Source of the DNA: Faecalibacterium sp. I3-3-89
GTDB taxonomy: Bacteria > Bacillota > Clostridia > Oscillospirales > Ruminococcaceae
Assembly: GCF_023347275.1 (NCBI RefSeq)
Contig: NZ_CP094468.1
Coordinates: 2,480,001-2,544,000, forward strand
Length of the DNA stretch: 64,000 bases
Direction of reading: 5' to 3'
The notes under the pieces are model-generated. The model searched no databases, was not told where the DNA came from, and worked only from the letters and a program-made list of their open reading frames with translations. Shown piece by piece: positions 8,214-16,266 of this stretch; the stretch's first letter is position 1, and each line of letters starts with the position of its first letter. The position numbers and the translations under genes were made by a program.

Positions 8214-8852
8214 ATGAACCATACCGGCTCTATACAGCTTTTTCTCGATACCTGCCACCTCATCCACGCCAAGGGGCTGGTCAGCGGCTCCGGCGGCAAC
8301 ATCAGCCTGCGCTGCGACGACGGCATCCTCATCACCCCCTCCGGCCGGAGCTTGGAATCCTTAAAGGAAGAAGACCTCGTCCTGCTGCAGATGGACGGAA
8401 GCTACACCTGCCCCAACGGTGGCATCCCGTCGAAAGAGTGGCGGATGCATCTGGCCTGCTACCGCGCCCGCCCGGACGTCTCGGCCCTCGTCCATGTCCA
8501 CAGCAGCAATGCTGTGGCCGTTTCCTGTATGAAGAATGCAGACTCCTCCTGCGCTATCCCGGTGTATACCCCCGGCTACAGCATGCGCGTGGGCGAGCTG
8601 CCCATCCTTCCTTATATGACGCCCGGTTCGGTAGAACTGTGCGACCACGTCTTCCCTCTCATCGCAGAGCGCAACTCGGTGCTTCTGGCAAATCACGGTC
8701 CTTTGGCCGTGGGCCGCAGCATGGAGGAGGCGCTGAACATCATCGAGGAGATTGAGGACGAGGCGAAGCTTTTCCTGCTTCTGGGTGACCGTGGCATCGC
8801 TATGACGAAAGCACAGCAGGATGCTCTGCCCTCCCACGGACTGCGCTTTTGA
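8214..8852 (+). CDS. Class II aldolase/adducin family protein
   Basis: A 212-residue zinc-dependent aldolase of the fuculose/rhamnulose/ribulose-phosphate group. These cleave or epimerise a phosphorylated ketose or sugar acid. Seen are the phosphate-binding SGSGGNISLRC (about 22-32), TPSGRSLESL, the acid/base Glu in IPSKEWRMHLACY, the zinc ligands in VHVHSSNAVA, and a third His in LLANHGPLAVGR. Length fits L-fuculose-phosphate aldolase. It is followed after 25 bp by a sugar kinase, so kinase then aldolase would act in sequence on an imported substrate. The true substrate is not determined by sequence alone. Confidence 0.9.
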   Translation: MNHTGSIQLFLDTCHLIHAKGLVSGSGGNISLRCDDGILITPSGRSLESLKEEDLVLLQMDGSYTCPNGGIPSKEWRMHLACYRARPDVSALVHVHSSNAVAVSCMKNADSSCAIPVYTPGYSMRVGELPILPYMTPGSVELCDHVFPLIAERNSVLLANHGPLAVGRSMEEALNIIEEIEDEAKLFLLLGDRGIAMTKAQQDALPSHGLRF

Positions 8853-8877
8853 TTGGTAAAGGAGGAGAGTCACGGAT

Positions 8878-10389
8878 ATGACTCAAAACGAAACATTGCT
8901 GCTGGGCATCGACATCGGCACTACCGGCACGAAATGTGCGATCTATGACCTGAAGGGTGAGCTTGTCGCCCACGCCTATCAGGAGTACTCCATGATACAC
9001 CCGCAGCCGTCCTGGGCCGAGCAGGATCCCCATCGCTGGTGGAACGCCGTCCAGACGAATCTACGCGACTGCTTTGAGCAGCAAGGCATCGACAGCAGCC
9101 GCATCGCCTCCATCGGCCTGAGCTGCACCAATGCCATGACGCTGGTGGACGAGGCAGGCGAGCCGGTGTACAACGCCATCGGCCACCACGACAAGCGCGC
9201 CGACCCGCAGGTGGCGTGGCTGCGTGAGCATGTCGGCGAGGAGCTCGTCCTCCGCGTCACGGCGGACAAGCTGGACAAGGGCTCGTTCTGCCTGCCCTCT
9301 CTGCGTTGGCTCATCGACAACCGCCCCGAGCTGGTGGCTCGGGCGTATAAAATGCTGATGCCCAGCGGCTACATCATCCAGAAGCTCACCGGAAAGTTCT
9401 CCATGAACCGCCCCCGGATGAGCCTCACCTCGCTGTCCGACATCCGCACCGGCGAGTGGAGCCGCGAGATCGCCAAAAAGGCGGAGATTCCCTTCTCGCT
9501 GCTGCCTACCCCCTACGACCCCTGCGACATCGTGGGCGGCGTCACCGAGGAGGCTGCCCACATCACCGGATTAAAAGCCGGTACACCGGTGTCTGCCGGT
9601 TGTCTGGACAGCGTAGTGGCCACATTGGGCGCAGGCGCTGTGCAGGAGGGCGATGTCGCCCTCACCATCGGCAGCAGCGGCCGCATTTGCTACATCGGCA
9701 GCGAGCCCATCTACGATAAGCGTCTGCTGAACTGCCGCAGCCCCTATCAGGGCCTGTACACCATTTTGCAGACCACCGACAACGCCGGCATCTCCCTGCG
9801 CTGGTTCCGTGATGTCTTCGGCGACGCCGTCCAGCAGAAGGCCGAGGCTGCGGGCCTGTCCGTCTACGATTACATGAACACGCTGGCTGAGAAGGTTCCC
9901 GCAGGCTGCAACGGTCTGGTCTATCTTCCCTATCTGGCCGGTGAAAAGTCCCCCATCTGGGACTCCGACGCCCGGGGCGTCTTCTTCGGCATGAGCCTTT
10001 CCACCGATTACGGTGCTTTCGTCCGCGCCATCATGGAGGGCGTCGCACTCTCTATGCGGGACTGCATGGAAATTATGCCTGCTGCCAAGAAGTCTATTTC
10101 CCCCATTCCTCTGGGCGGCGGCGCAGCCAACAGCCGCGTCTGGTGTCAAATTTTCGCCGACGTGCTGAACCGTCCTATCGTCCGCCTCAAGAGCGGTGAG
10201 ACGGAAACTCTGGGCGATTTTATCATCGCCGCCGAGAGCGTCGGCCTCTCCGACGTCACCCGCGACTTCGGTAAGAAGCTGGCCGCTGAGAGCGAAGTCC
10301 TCTATCCCGATTCTGCGGCAGCATCGGTCTATGATAAGACCTATCAGAAGTATAAGGCTGTTTATCAGAACACGAAAACGCTATTCTAA
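8878..10389 (+). CDS. FGGY-family carbohydrate kinase
   Basis: A 503-residue ATP-dependent sugar kinase of the xylulokinase/fuculokinase superfamily. The N-terminal ATPase lobe starts LLGIDIGTTGTKCAIYD. The substrate-loop segment is SWAEQDPHRWW, with NAIGHHDKRAD, and the catalytic Asp is likely in the SAGCLDSVVATLGAG region. The C-terminal lobe has LPYLAGEKSPIWD and the FGGY-signature-like GGGAANSRVWCQIFADVLNRPI. GGAGGAGAGTCACGGAT precedes the ATG. It is second in an operon with the class II aldolase, a pairing known from fucose, rhamnose and ribulose pathways. No isomerase is present, so the pathway may start from a ketose or a compound oxidised elsewhere. Confidence 0.92.
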   Translation: MTQNETLLLGIDIGTTGTKCAIYDLKGELVAHAYQEYSMIHPQPSWAEQDPHRWWNAVQTNLRDCFEQQGIDSSRIASIGLSCTNAMTLVDEAGEPVYNAIGHHDKRADPQVAWLREHVGEELVLRVTADKLDKGSFCLPSLRWLIDNRPELVARAYKMLMPSGYIIQKLTGKFSMNRPRMSLTSLSDIRTGEWSREIAKKAEIPFSLLPTPYDPCDIVGGVTEEAAHITGLKAGTPVSAGCLDSVVATLGAGAVQEGDVALTIGSSGRICYIGSEPIYDKRLLNCRSPYQGLYTILQTTDNAGISLRWFRDVFGDAVQQKAEAAGLSVYDYMNTLAEKVPAGCNGLVYLPYLAGEKSPIWDSDARGVFFGMSLSTDYGAFVRAIMEGVALSMRDCMEIMPAAKKSISPIPLGGGAANSRVWCQIFADVLNRPIVRLKSGETETLGDFIIAAESVGLSDVTRDFGKKLAAESEVLYPDSAAASVYDKTYQKYKAVYQNTKTLF

Positions 10390-10427
10390 GTTACCTTCTT
10401 CATTTTTCATTCTCCCTTTTCTCCTTG

Positions 10428-10470
10428 CCCCGGCTTTCTGCGCAGATGCAGGGTAGCCGGGGTATTTCTT
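10428..10470 (+). terminator. Terminator of the aldolase-kinase operon
   Basis: CCCCGGCT (10428-10435) pairs with AGCCGGGG (10455-10462), followed by TATTTCTTTG, about 40 bp past the kinase stop. Confidence 0.65.
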
Positions 10471-10481
10471 TGTACAAAAAG

Positions 10482-10518
10482 GACTCCCCGGGGGAGCTGT
10501 TCCGCTTCCCGGGGAGTC
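10482..10518 (-). terminator. Terminator of the dipeptidase gene
   Basis: GACTCCCCGGG pairs with CCCGGGGAGTC. The minus-strand product runs into CCTTTTTGTAC. It lies just past the C69 stop. Confidence 0.85.
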
Positions 10519-10532
10519 GATTCTGATTCAGT

Positions 10533-12110
10533 TTAAGAGTTTTTATTCAGCAGAGACCCGAACCATGCGCGGACCTCCTGCTTCTTCTGAAGCTTATTGT
10601 ACATTTTGACGGTCTTTTCGTAGACCTTCTCGCTCATCTTGTTGCTTGCAGTGGTGGCGGCAGCCTGCTTTGCTTCCTTCGTATCGGCAGCAGCGACAGC
10701 AGCCTTCATCTCTGCAAACTCCTCCATGATGTCCTTCTGGAGGGCGGCATAGTCTGCCTTGGCCGCAGCCTTGTCCTTCTCGGAGACATCGCCGTAGGTC
10801 AGCAGGTTCGACAGGGCATCCCGTGCGCCGTAGAAGGACTTGGTCCAGTCCTCCGGGTAGGTGTAGTATCTGCCCTTCTGGTCCTTGTACCAAACACCCT
10901 CGGTGGGCTGCTCGTCCGAGCGGACGACCTTCGCGGGAGAGTACTTGTAGACATCTGCCGTGTCGGTGGTCAGCAGCGGATAGTACGGGACGAAGGCGTT
11001 GTACACGTCGTCGTCAAAGGCCGTCCACTCGACGATGGCCGTATCCAGCTCGCCGGTGGAGCTGACCTGAAACAGGTGGGTCTCGACGTTGTTGGTCTTG
11101 CCGATGGGTTCGACCCTAAAGAAGTTGAGCGCGTCTTCGACGCCGAATTTCTTGGTCAGCTTGATGTTGGAGTAGAGCGGGACGATGCTGCCGTCCCCGC
11201 CGATGTTGCTCATCGCGTAGTCTGCTTCGGTGTAGTTGTCCTCGGTGTAGGTATCGACGCCGTTCAGATAGTTCAGACCGGCCGGCATCCGGGCGTTGTC
11301 CTCATTATTATAGGAAGCGTTCCAGTCGATGACGTTCGCCGCTGCATCGCCCACGAAGGTACCGGCTTTCTGTGCGACGGAGATGGCATCTGCCGATGCG
11401 ATGACGTTATCCGTGTCGTCGAGGTCGATCTTGCCGATGGCCGAGACGTTCGGCTGCATAAACACGACGCTGTCTGGAAGCTTGAGGGCGACGTAGGTGT
11501 GGCCCGTCAGGTTCTCGACGAACCACGTCTCGTTCTGGTCGCCGATGAATACGCCGGAACCACCGGCTGCACCGGCGTTTTCATAGATGGATGTCAGCAG
11601 GGCGACGCCTTCGCGGGCCGTGCCTGCCTCGCTGAGCAGGACCGTGGTGATCTCGGCCTCCTCGATGCCGTCGTCCACATAGGGGTCAACTGCAAGGGCA
11701 GCGTCCTTGCCGTACAGCGACTCGGTGGCAGAGACCATGACGCCCTTCTCGTTGGTGCCAGCCTCCTCATACGGCGTGTGGTCGTGGGTGCCGTCGCAGT
11801 CCGGGCAGACGCCCGAGGTATTGTCGTCACGGCGCGCTGTGTAGCTGTAGCTGTCGTGGGTGAAGGTGTAGGTGAAGCCGTAGCAGCCATCGTAGACCTC
11901 GCCTGCCTTGTGATTCCCGGCTGCGCTGACATAGAACAGCTTGTTGTTGTCGTTGGTTCCCAGATCCTCGATGCGGCCGAACATCGTCGTGCCGTCCTCC
12001 GTGAGGTCACTGCCGACGTAGAGCGCCGTGCAGGCAAAAGCCGAAGGCACTACGGCCAGCGTCATGGCAGCCGCCATGACCGCCGCAGCGATTTTCTTAA
12101 AAGACATCAT
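10533..12110 (-). CDS. Secreted C69-family dipeptidase
   Basis: A 525-residue peptidase family C69 (PepD/U34) protein. A signal peptide (residues about 1-26, ending SAFA) leaves C27 as the N-terminal residue of CTALYVGSDLTEDGT. In this Ntn-hydrolase family the exposed Cys is the nucleophile. Other family segments are GRIEDLG, TNEKGVMVSATESL, GVFIGDQNETWFVENLTGHTYVA and MQPNVSAIG. A C-terminal helical, Lys/Glu/Ala-rich part (about 430-525) exceeds the usual domain and may attach or dimerise the protein. Two ATG codons are adjacent (MM); the downstream one is equally possible. It stands alone, with its own terminator, next to the CRISPR array but facing away from cas genes. Confidence 0.9.
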   Translation of the reverse strand: MMSFKKIAAAVMAAAMTLAVVPSAFACTALYVGSDLTEDGTTMFGRIEDLGTNDNNKLFYVSAAGNHKAGEVYDGCYGFTYTFTHDSYSYTARRDDNTSGVCPDCDGTHDHTPYEEAGTNEKGVMVSATESLYGKDAALAVDPYVDDGIEEAEITTVLLSEAGTAREGVALLTSIYENAGAAGGSGVFIGDQNETWFVENLTGHTYVALKLPDSVVFMQPNVSAIGKIDLDDTDNVIASADAISVAQKAGTFVGDAAANVIDWNASYNNEDNARMPAGLNYLNGVDTYTEDNYTEADYAMSNIGGDGSIVPLYSNIKLTKKFGVEDALNFFRVEPIGKTNNVETHLFQVSSTGELDTAIVEWTAFDDDVYNAFVPYYPLLTTDTADVYKYSPAKVVRSDEQPTEGVWYKDQKGRYYTYPEDWTKSFYGARDALSNLLTYGDVSEKDKAAAKADYAALQKDIMEEFAEMKAAVAAADTKEAKQAAATTASNKMSEKVYEKTVKMYNKLQKKQEVRAWFGSLLNKNS

Positions 12111-12334
12111 GTTCCAATCCCTCTCTCATTTATTGTCGGCGTATGACGTCGATAGAGGGATAATACACCTTTTGCGCGGAAAATGCAAGTACATATTCGC
12201 ATTTTCTTAGCTTTTATTCATATTTAACAGAATATATGCATAATTTCGGTTATAAATTAGCTCTGGCCCGCTGGGCCTGCCGGTACTCGGATGCACGACC
12301 GCCCCGCAAGACCGACGGCGTTCTGCTGGAACCA

Positions 12335-13095
12335 GAAATACCCCCGCATATGCGGGGAAAAGTAATCTTTTGCCACATACCCGTTGCCGGTCATGGGATC
12401 ACCCCCGCATATGCGAGGAAAAGCTGAAGTTCGGCACGAACGTGACCAAGAACCCGGGATCACCCCCGCATATGCGGGGAAAAGCCGCCGTTACGTTGTA
12501 CCCGTTCAATTCAATCAGGATCACCCCCGCATATGCGGGGAAAAGCTTATACTTGCGCACCACATCCGCAACCATGAGGGATCACCCCCGCGTATGCGGG
12601 GAAAAGCTGTGCATAGATTTCCTGATTGAGCACTGCCTGGGATCACCCCCGCGTATGCGGGGAAAAGTCTATCCCGGCATCTTCAATGGACACGTCCCAC
12701 GGATCACCCCCGCGTATGCGGGGAAAAGATACCACAAAGCCGGGGGGCTGTCAACCCCTCGGGATCACCCCCGCGTATGCGGGGAAAAGTCTGAACGCCG
12801 TACTTTGCATTTTCAGCAAACAGGATCACCCCCGCGTATGCGGGGAAAAGATGCAACGGCAATGAGATCTGGGTCGTAATTGAGGATCACCCCCGCGTAT
12901 GCGGGGAAAAGTGTGGTAGTGCGGCCTTGCTGTGTTGTCGCCGTAGGATCACCCCCGCGTATGCGGGGAAAAGAGAAAAATATTAAAGAGTGGGGGCATG
13001 AAGAAGGGATCACCCCCGCGTATGCGGGGAAAAGGCTACCGCGCTGGCCTTTTCGATGGCCGTCTTGGGATCACCCCCGCGTATGCGGGGAAAAG
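12335..13095 (-). CRISPR. Type I-E CRISPR array, 13 repeats and 12 spacers
   Basis: Repeats are 28 bp. They start at 12335, 12396, 12457, 12518, 12579, 12640, 12701, 12762, 12823, 12884, 12946, 13007 and 13068. Spacers are 33 bp except one of 34 bp (12912-12945), and all differ. On the minus strand the repeat begins CTTTTCCCCGC and ends GGGGGTGATCC, as in other I-E arrays, with palindromic CCCCGC/GCGGGG arms. The repeat at 12335 is degenerate at the end facing the flank, and repeats 1-4 read GCATATGC while the rest read GCGTATGC. Both facts put the old end at 12335 and the leader end at 13095, beside cas2. Transcription is therefore minus, in line with the cas operon. Confidence 0.97.
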
Positions 13096-13130
13096 ACTAA
13101 AAAGATCCCGTAGCACCGTGCCTCCTGCTG
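13096..13130 (-). promoter_or_regulatory. Very short CRISPR leader region
   Basis: Only 35 bp separate the cas2-exonuclease stop from the first repeat. It has no long AT-rich tract and no clear promoter. Leader functions may extend into the 3' end of the cas2 gene, or the array may be read through from the cas operon. Confidence 0.5.
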
Positions 13131-13991
13131 CTATTGTACTGCCGTTTCCTTCAGTTTGCAATAGACCTGCTGGATCAGGCGGCAATCCGGCAGAGCGCGA
13201 TGCTCCACCTTTTCTGCCAGCTGAAAATGCTGCGCCAGCGTTGCCAGCTTATAGTTTGCGACCCTTGAAAGCTTTCTGCGGGCGAGCTGTGCAAGGTCCG
13301 TCTGATGGTTGGTCAATATCGGGAAACCATACTGCTTGCAGGCCATGCGGAGGAACTCCAGATCAAAGGCAATGTTGTGCCCCACCAGCGGGTCTTTGCC
13401 AAGGAAGGTCAAAAAGCGCTGCAATGCTTCCCGAGGCTCTGTTCCCTGCTGCAGCTCCGCAGCGCTGAGGCCGGTCAGCGCCGTGATCTCTGCCGGGACT
13501 TTTTCCACCCCGCAGACCAGCATCGTCAGCTCCTCCACCGGCACGCCATCCCGTACCCGCAGCGCTCCATACTCAATGATGGCGTCCGACGCGGCTTTCA
13601 GTCCGGTGGTCTCCAGATCGATCACGGTGTAATCCGCTCTGCCCCGCTGCGTTCTGCCCGCTTTCCGCGCCGCCTGCCACTGCGCTGCCTTGCTGAACCC
13701 GGGCTTCAGATCCAGCTGGTTCTGCTCCATCTGCGGCAGCGGCCGCCGCATCAGTTTGATGCCGTCAAAATCCACCATCTCCCATGTGGTATTGTGGGTG
13801 CGGAAGTCCATCCTCTGTTCTCCCGCCGTTGTGAACACCATTGTCGCCTGCCCGTTTTTCAGGTTCTGGCACACCCGCTCCCACAGCGCATCCCGCACCC
13901 GGCTGCTCACGTTGCCCACATAGACGCCGGTGTTGATCTCGCACAGCCACTTGGACAGATCCCCGCGCAGCTTCGGCGGGCAGTTCGTCAT
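13131..13991 (-). CDS. cas2: Cas2e-DEDDh exonuclease fusion
   Basis: A 286-residue protein. Residues 1-95 are Cas2e (LRGDLSKWLCEINTGVYVG, VFTTAGEQRMDF), a structural part of the Cas1-Cas2 integrase. After a linker (about 96-118), residues 119-286 form a DEDDh 3'-5' exonuclease with D125 and E127 (VIDLETTG), D210 (GHNIAFD) and H264/D269 (HRALPD). All five catalytic residues are intact. Such natural fusions are known in some I-E systems, where the exonuclease is thought to trim prespacers. The ATG lies 8 bp after the cas1 stop. It is the last gene before the array. Confidence 0.95.
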   Translation of the reverse strand: MTNCPPKLRGDLSKWLCEINTGVYVGNVSSRVRDALWERVCQNLKNGQATMVFTTAGEQRMDFRTHNTTWEMVDFDGIKLMRRPLPQMEQNQLDLKPGFSKAAQWQAARKAGRTQRGRADYTVIDLETTGLKAASDAIIEYGALRVRDGVPVEELTMLVCGVEKVPAEITALTGLSAAELQQGTEPREALQRFLTFLGKDPLVGHNIAFDLEFLRMACKQYGFPILTNHQTDLAQLARRKLSRVANYKLATLAQHFQLAEKVEHRALPDCRLIQQVYCKLKETAVQ

Positions 13992-13999
13992 CGTGAGAA

Positions 14000-14953
14000 C
14001 TACGATGTCTCCTCACCTTCCTCTTCCTCAAAATAGTTGATGCCGTTGGCCACGGTGCCTATCTTGTTGTCCCACAGGTAAACGGTCTCCTGCTTTGCTT
14101 CCGGCTCGTCTGCATTCAGGAGCAGATACCGAATATCGCGCACCATCCGCTCCAGAATATGGTGCTCCACCATGGCATCCCGCACCCGGCGGCGCACCAC
14201 GGATGACAGGTCCTCCGGGGCCTGCGCCGCCACCTCAAAGGCGATCGGGATCGTCACTTCGGCCTTGTACAGGTCTGCAATGTCGTACACAAAAGAGCAC
14301 TCGTGCCCCACATGGACAAAGCCGAGGCCCGGTGCACACCCCAGCGCCACGATCACCGCGTGCGCCAGACCGTACAGGCAGGCGTGCCCGGCGGAAAGCG
14401 CCTGATTGACTGCATCTCCCGCCGAAAAATCCTCCGGACGGTACAGCCTGCCGTTCCACGGAACGCCCGTATCCTTGGACGCTTTGCGGTACACCTGCCG
14501 CACACGGCTGCCTTCGCGGCCCCGCAGCTGCTGCATGGTCAGCCGAGAGATGTCCTCCTCCGGAAAGCGGAGCTGATACATTTTCCGCACCACCTCCAGA
14601 TGCTTGCGGGTGTGAGTGACCAGCTCTGCCTGCCGCAGCAGCAGCTGCGAGTGGGTCGTCAGCGGGCGGCCATGGGCGTAATACCGCACGCCGTGCTCTC
14701 CCACCCAGACAGCTCCCACTCCGGTGTCGCCCATAAGCTCCATGGCGCGGTGGGTCACTCGCGTACCCGGCCCCAGCAGCAGCACCGAGATGCCCGCCGC
14801 CGGGATGGAGACCACCCCTTTTTCGTCCGTGACCGTGATCGCGCCGTCCTGTCGGCCAAGAGTGCAGTGCTCCAGATACAGAAAAGTCATCCGGTCTTTT
14901 ACCTGCGGCAGTGCCTGCAGGTCGGGCCGGATCATGCCCGGCATCTCGTCCAT
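14000..14953 (-). CDS. cas1: CRISPR integrase Cas1e
   Basis: A 317-residue type I-E Cas1, the catalytic subunit that inserts new spacers. The active site is intact: E147 in QQLRGREGSR, H214 in GFVHVGH and D227 in YDIADLYK, with the spacing expected for Cas1e. The N-terminal beta domain (MTFLYLEHC, GVVSIPAAGISVLLLGPGT) is complete. GGAGGAAACTGAG precedes the ATG and includes the stop of cas6e. The acidic C-terminal tail (EEEEGEE) is unremarkable. Confidence 0.97.
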   Translation of the reverse strand: MDEMPGMIRPDLQALPQVKDRMTFLYLEHCTLGRQDGAITVTDEKGVVSIPAAGISVLLLGPGTRVTHRAMELMGDTGVGAVWVGEHGVRYYAHGRPLTTHSQLLLRQAELVTHTRKHLEVVRKMYQLRFPEEDISRLTMQQLRGREGSRVRQVYRKASKDTGVPWNGRLYRPEDFSAGDAVNQALSAGHACLYGLAHAVIVALGCAPGLGFVHVGHECSFVYDIADLYKAEVTIPIAFEVAAQAPEDLSSVVRRRVRDAMVEHHILERMVRDIRYLLLNADEPEAKQETVYLWDNKIGTVANGINYFEEEEGEETS

Positions 14954-14954
14954 C

Positions 14955-15587
14955 TCAGTTTCCTCCGCGCATGACGGTCATCAGTCCAAGGCCATAGGCC
15001 TTGCCGCGCCCCATCCCCTGACACAGCATCGCCCGGAACTGCTCTGCATCCGTCACCTGCAAAACACCCTCGTAGGTCACGGCCAGCAGGGTCACTGGCC
15101 GGGTGCCGCGCTTGGCAAAGCGCTGCCACTGCACTCGGGTCACGGTAAATTCCTCCTCCCGCAGGGCAAAGCCGTGCTTTGCCGCCCGATCCAGCAGCCA
15201 CTGCTTCTGATACTTCGTCGAGCAGTGGGCCATCACGCTCCCCCGCTCTGCGGGTGCCTTGGGGTCTTTGCGGCTTTTGGTGGGGTTTGCGGTCAGCCGG
15301 AACTGCCAGCAGCTTCCCGGCACCACCCGCTCCAAAAGCGGGTCATAACTGCGGGTCTCGGCCGCCGCCCCGGTGCCAAACTGCTCCACCACGCCGGACA
15401 GGTCCGGCGCGTCCTCGCTGAGGAGAAGCAGATACAGCCGCTCTCCCAGACGGTCCAGCCGCCACAGTCTGCGGCGGCGCTCCCCTGCAAAGGCGCTTTC
15501 CACTGCGCCATGCAGCTTCTGCGGTGCGGCCAGTGCTTCCATGGTGCTGCGGCGGGTGAGATCGAGTTCTACCCGTGATAAATACAT
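14955..15587 (-). CDS. cas6e: CRISPR RNA endonuclease Cas6e
   Basis: A 210-residue repeat-cleaving nuclease (CasE/Cse3). It starts MYLSRVELDL with the catalytic-type histidine H26 in KLHGAV and ends with the glycine-rich RNA-binding loop GMGRGKAYGLGLMTV. The start with GGGGGAGAGAGG upstream is preferred; longer frames would add 20 unusual residues. It processes the array transcript and stays in Cascade. One bp separates it from cas1. Confidence 0.95.
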   Translation of the reverse strand: MYLSRVELDLTRRSTMEALAAPQKLHGAVESAFAGERRRRLWRLDRLGERLYLLLLSEDAPDLSGVVEQFGTGAAAETRSYDPLLERVVPGSCWQFRLTANPTKSRKDPKAPAERGSVMAHCSTKYQKQWLLDRAAKHGFALREEEFTVTRVQWQRFAKRGTRPVTLLAVTYEGVLQVTDAEQFRAMLCQGMGRGKAYGLGLMTVMRGGN

Positions 15588-15603
15588 CCTCTCTCCCCCT
15601 TTT

Positions 15604-16266
15604 TTACAATTCCCGGAACGGGTCATGCCCGGTGCTCTCCGGGCCATCCGACATGGTCAGCCAAAGCTCCTGCGCCGAGCGGTAGCCGTACTGCCGGTGA
15701 TGTGGGTCAAAAGAGACCGGCACATCCCTCTGCACTGCCGCGCCCGGCTCCTGCGGGTCGGCGTCCAGCACCATCCGGCAGAGCTTCCCCGGGCACAGGG
15801 GCGGTTCAGTTTGCAGCACCTCCTGCAAACTGCCCTGCCGCAGCCCCAGACAGAGGGGCAGGGCAGGCGGGCAGGATCGGCGGCCCAGATACAGCGGAAA
15901 AGCCGGGTGCTGCAGCGCATCCTGCAGCTGCAGCAAAAGGGCAGTGTCCTCGCTTTCCAGCCCGGCCAGAAACACGGCGTCCTGCAAATAATGGCGATAG
16001 GTCACATACGAGTTCTTTTCATCCTGCGTCTTTGCGGTGTGGTAATCCACCAGCAGCTGCCCTTCCCGTTCCACACGGACGCCGAACCGCAGCCCGGTCA
16101 GCCGGGCCAGCCCTTCGCTCTCGTCCCGCCGCAGCCCCAGAGCCGCCGCCAGCAGGCCGATGACGCCGCTCTTGGTGGGTTCCCGGTTGGTCTTACGGGT
16201 CTCAAATTTGGAGTCCGCGCCCCACGCCTGCAAAGGCGCTGCCAGCCGAAGCAACAGCGTTGCCAT
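15604..16266 (-). CDS. cas5e: Cascade subunit Cas5e
   Basis: A 220-residue CasD protein that caps the 5' handle of the crRNA. Family marks are the start TLLLRLAAPLQAWG, the segment TRKTNREPTKSGVIGLLAAALG and VTYRHYLQDAVFLAGL. Its ATG overlaps the TAA of cas7e (TAATG), so translation is coupled. Confidence 0.95.
   Translation of the reverse strand: MATLLLRLAAPLQAWGADSKFETRKTNREPTKSGVIGLLAAALGLRRDESEGLARLTGLRFGVRVEREGQLLVDYHTAKTQDEKNSYVTYRHYLQDAVFLAGLESEDTALLLQLQDALQHPAFPLYLGRRSCPPALPLCLGLRQGSLQEVLQTEPPLCPGKLCRMVLDADPQEPGAAVQRDVPVSFDPHHRQYGYRSAQELWLTMSDGPESTGHDPFREL

Noticed and set aside
12370..13113. Several overlapping open frames with repeated GSPPRMRGK or DHPRVCGEK peptides
   Set aside because: They are translations of the CRISPR repeats and spacers, not genes.
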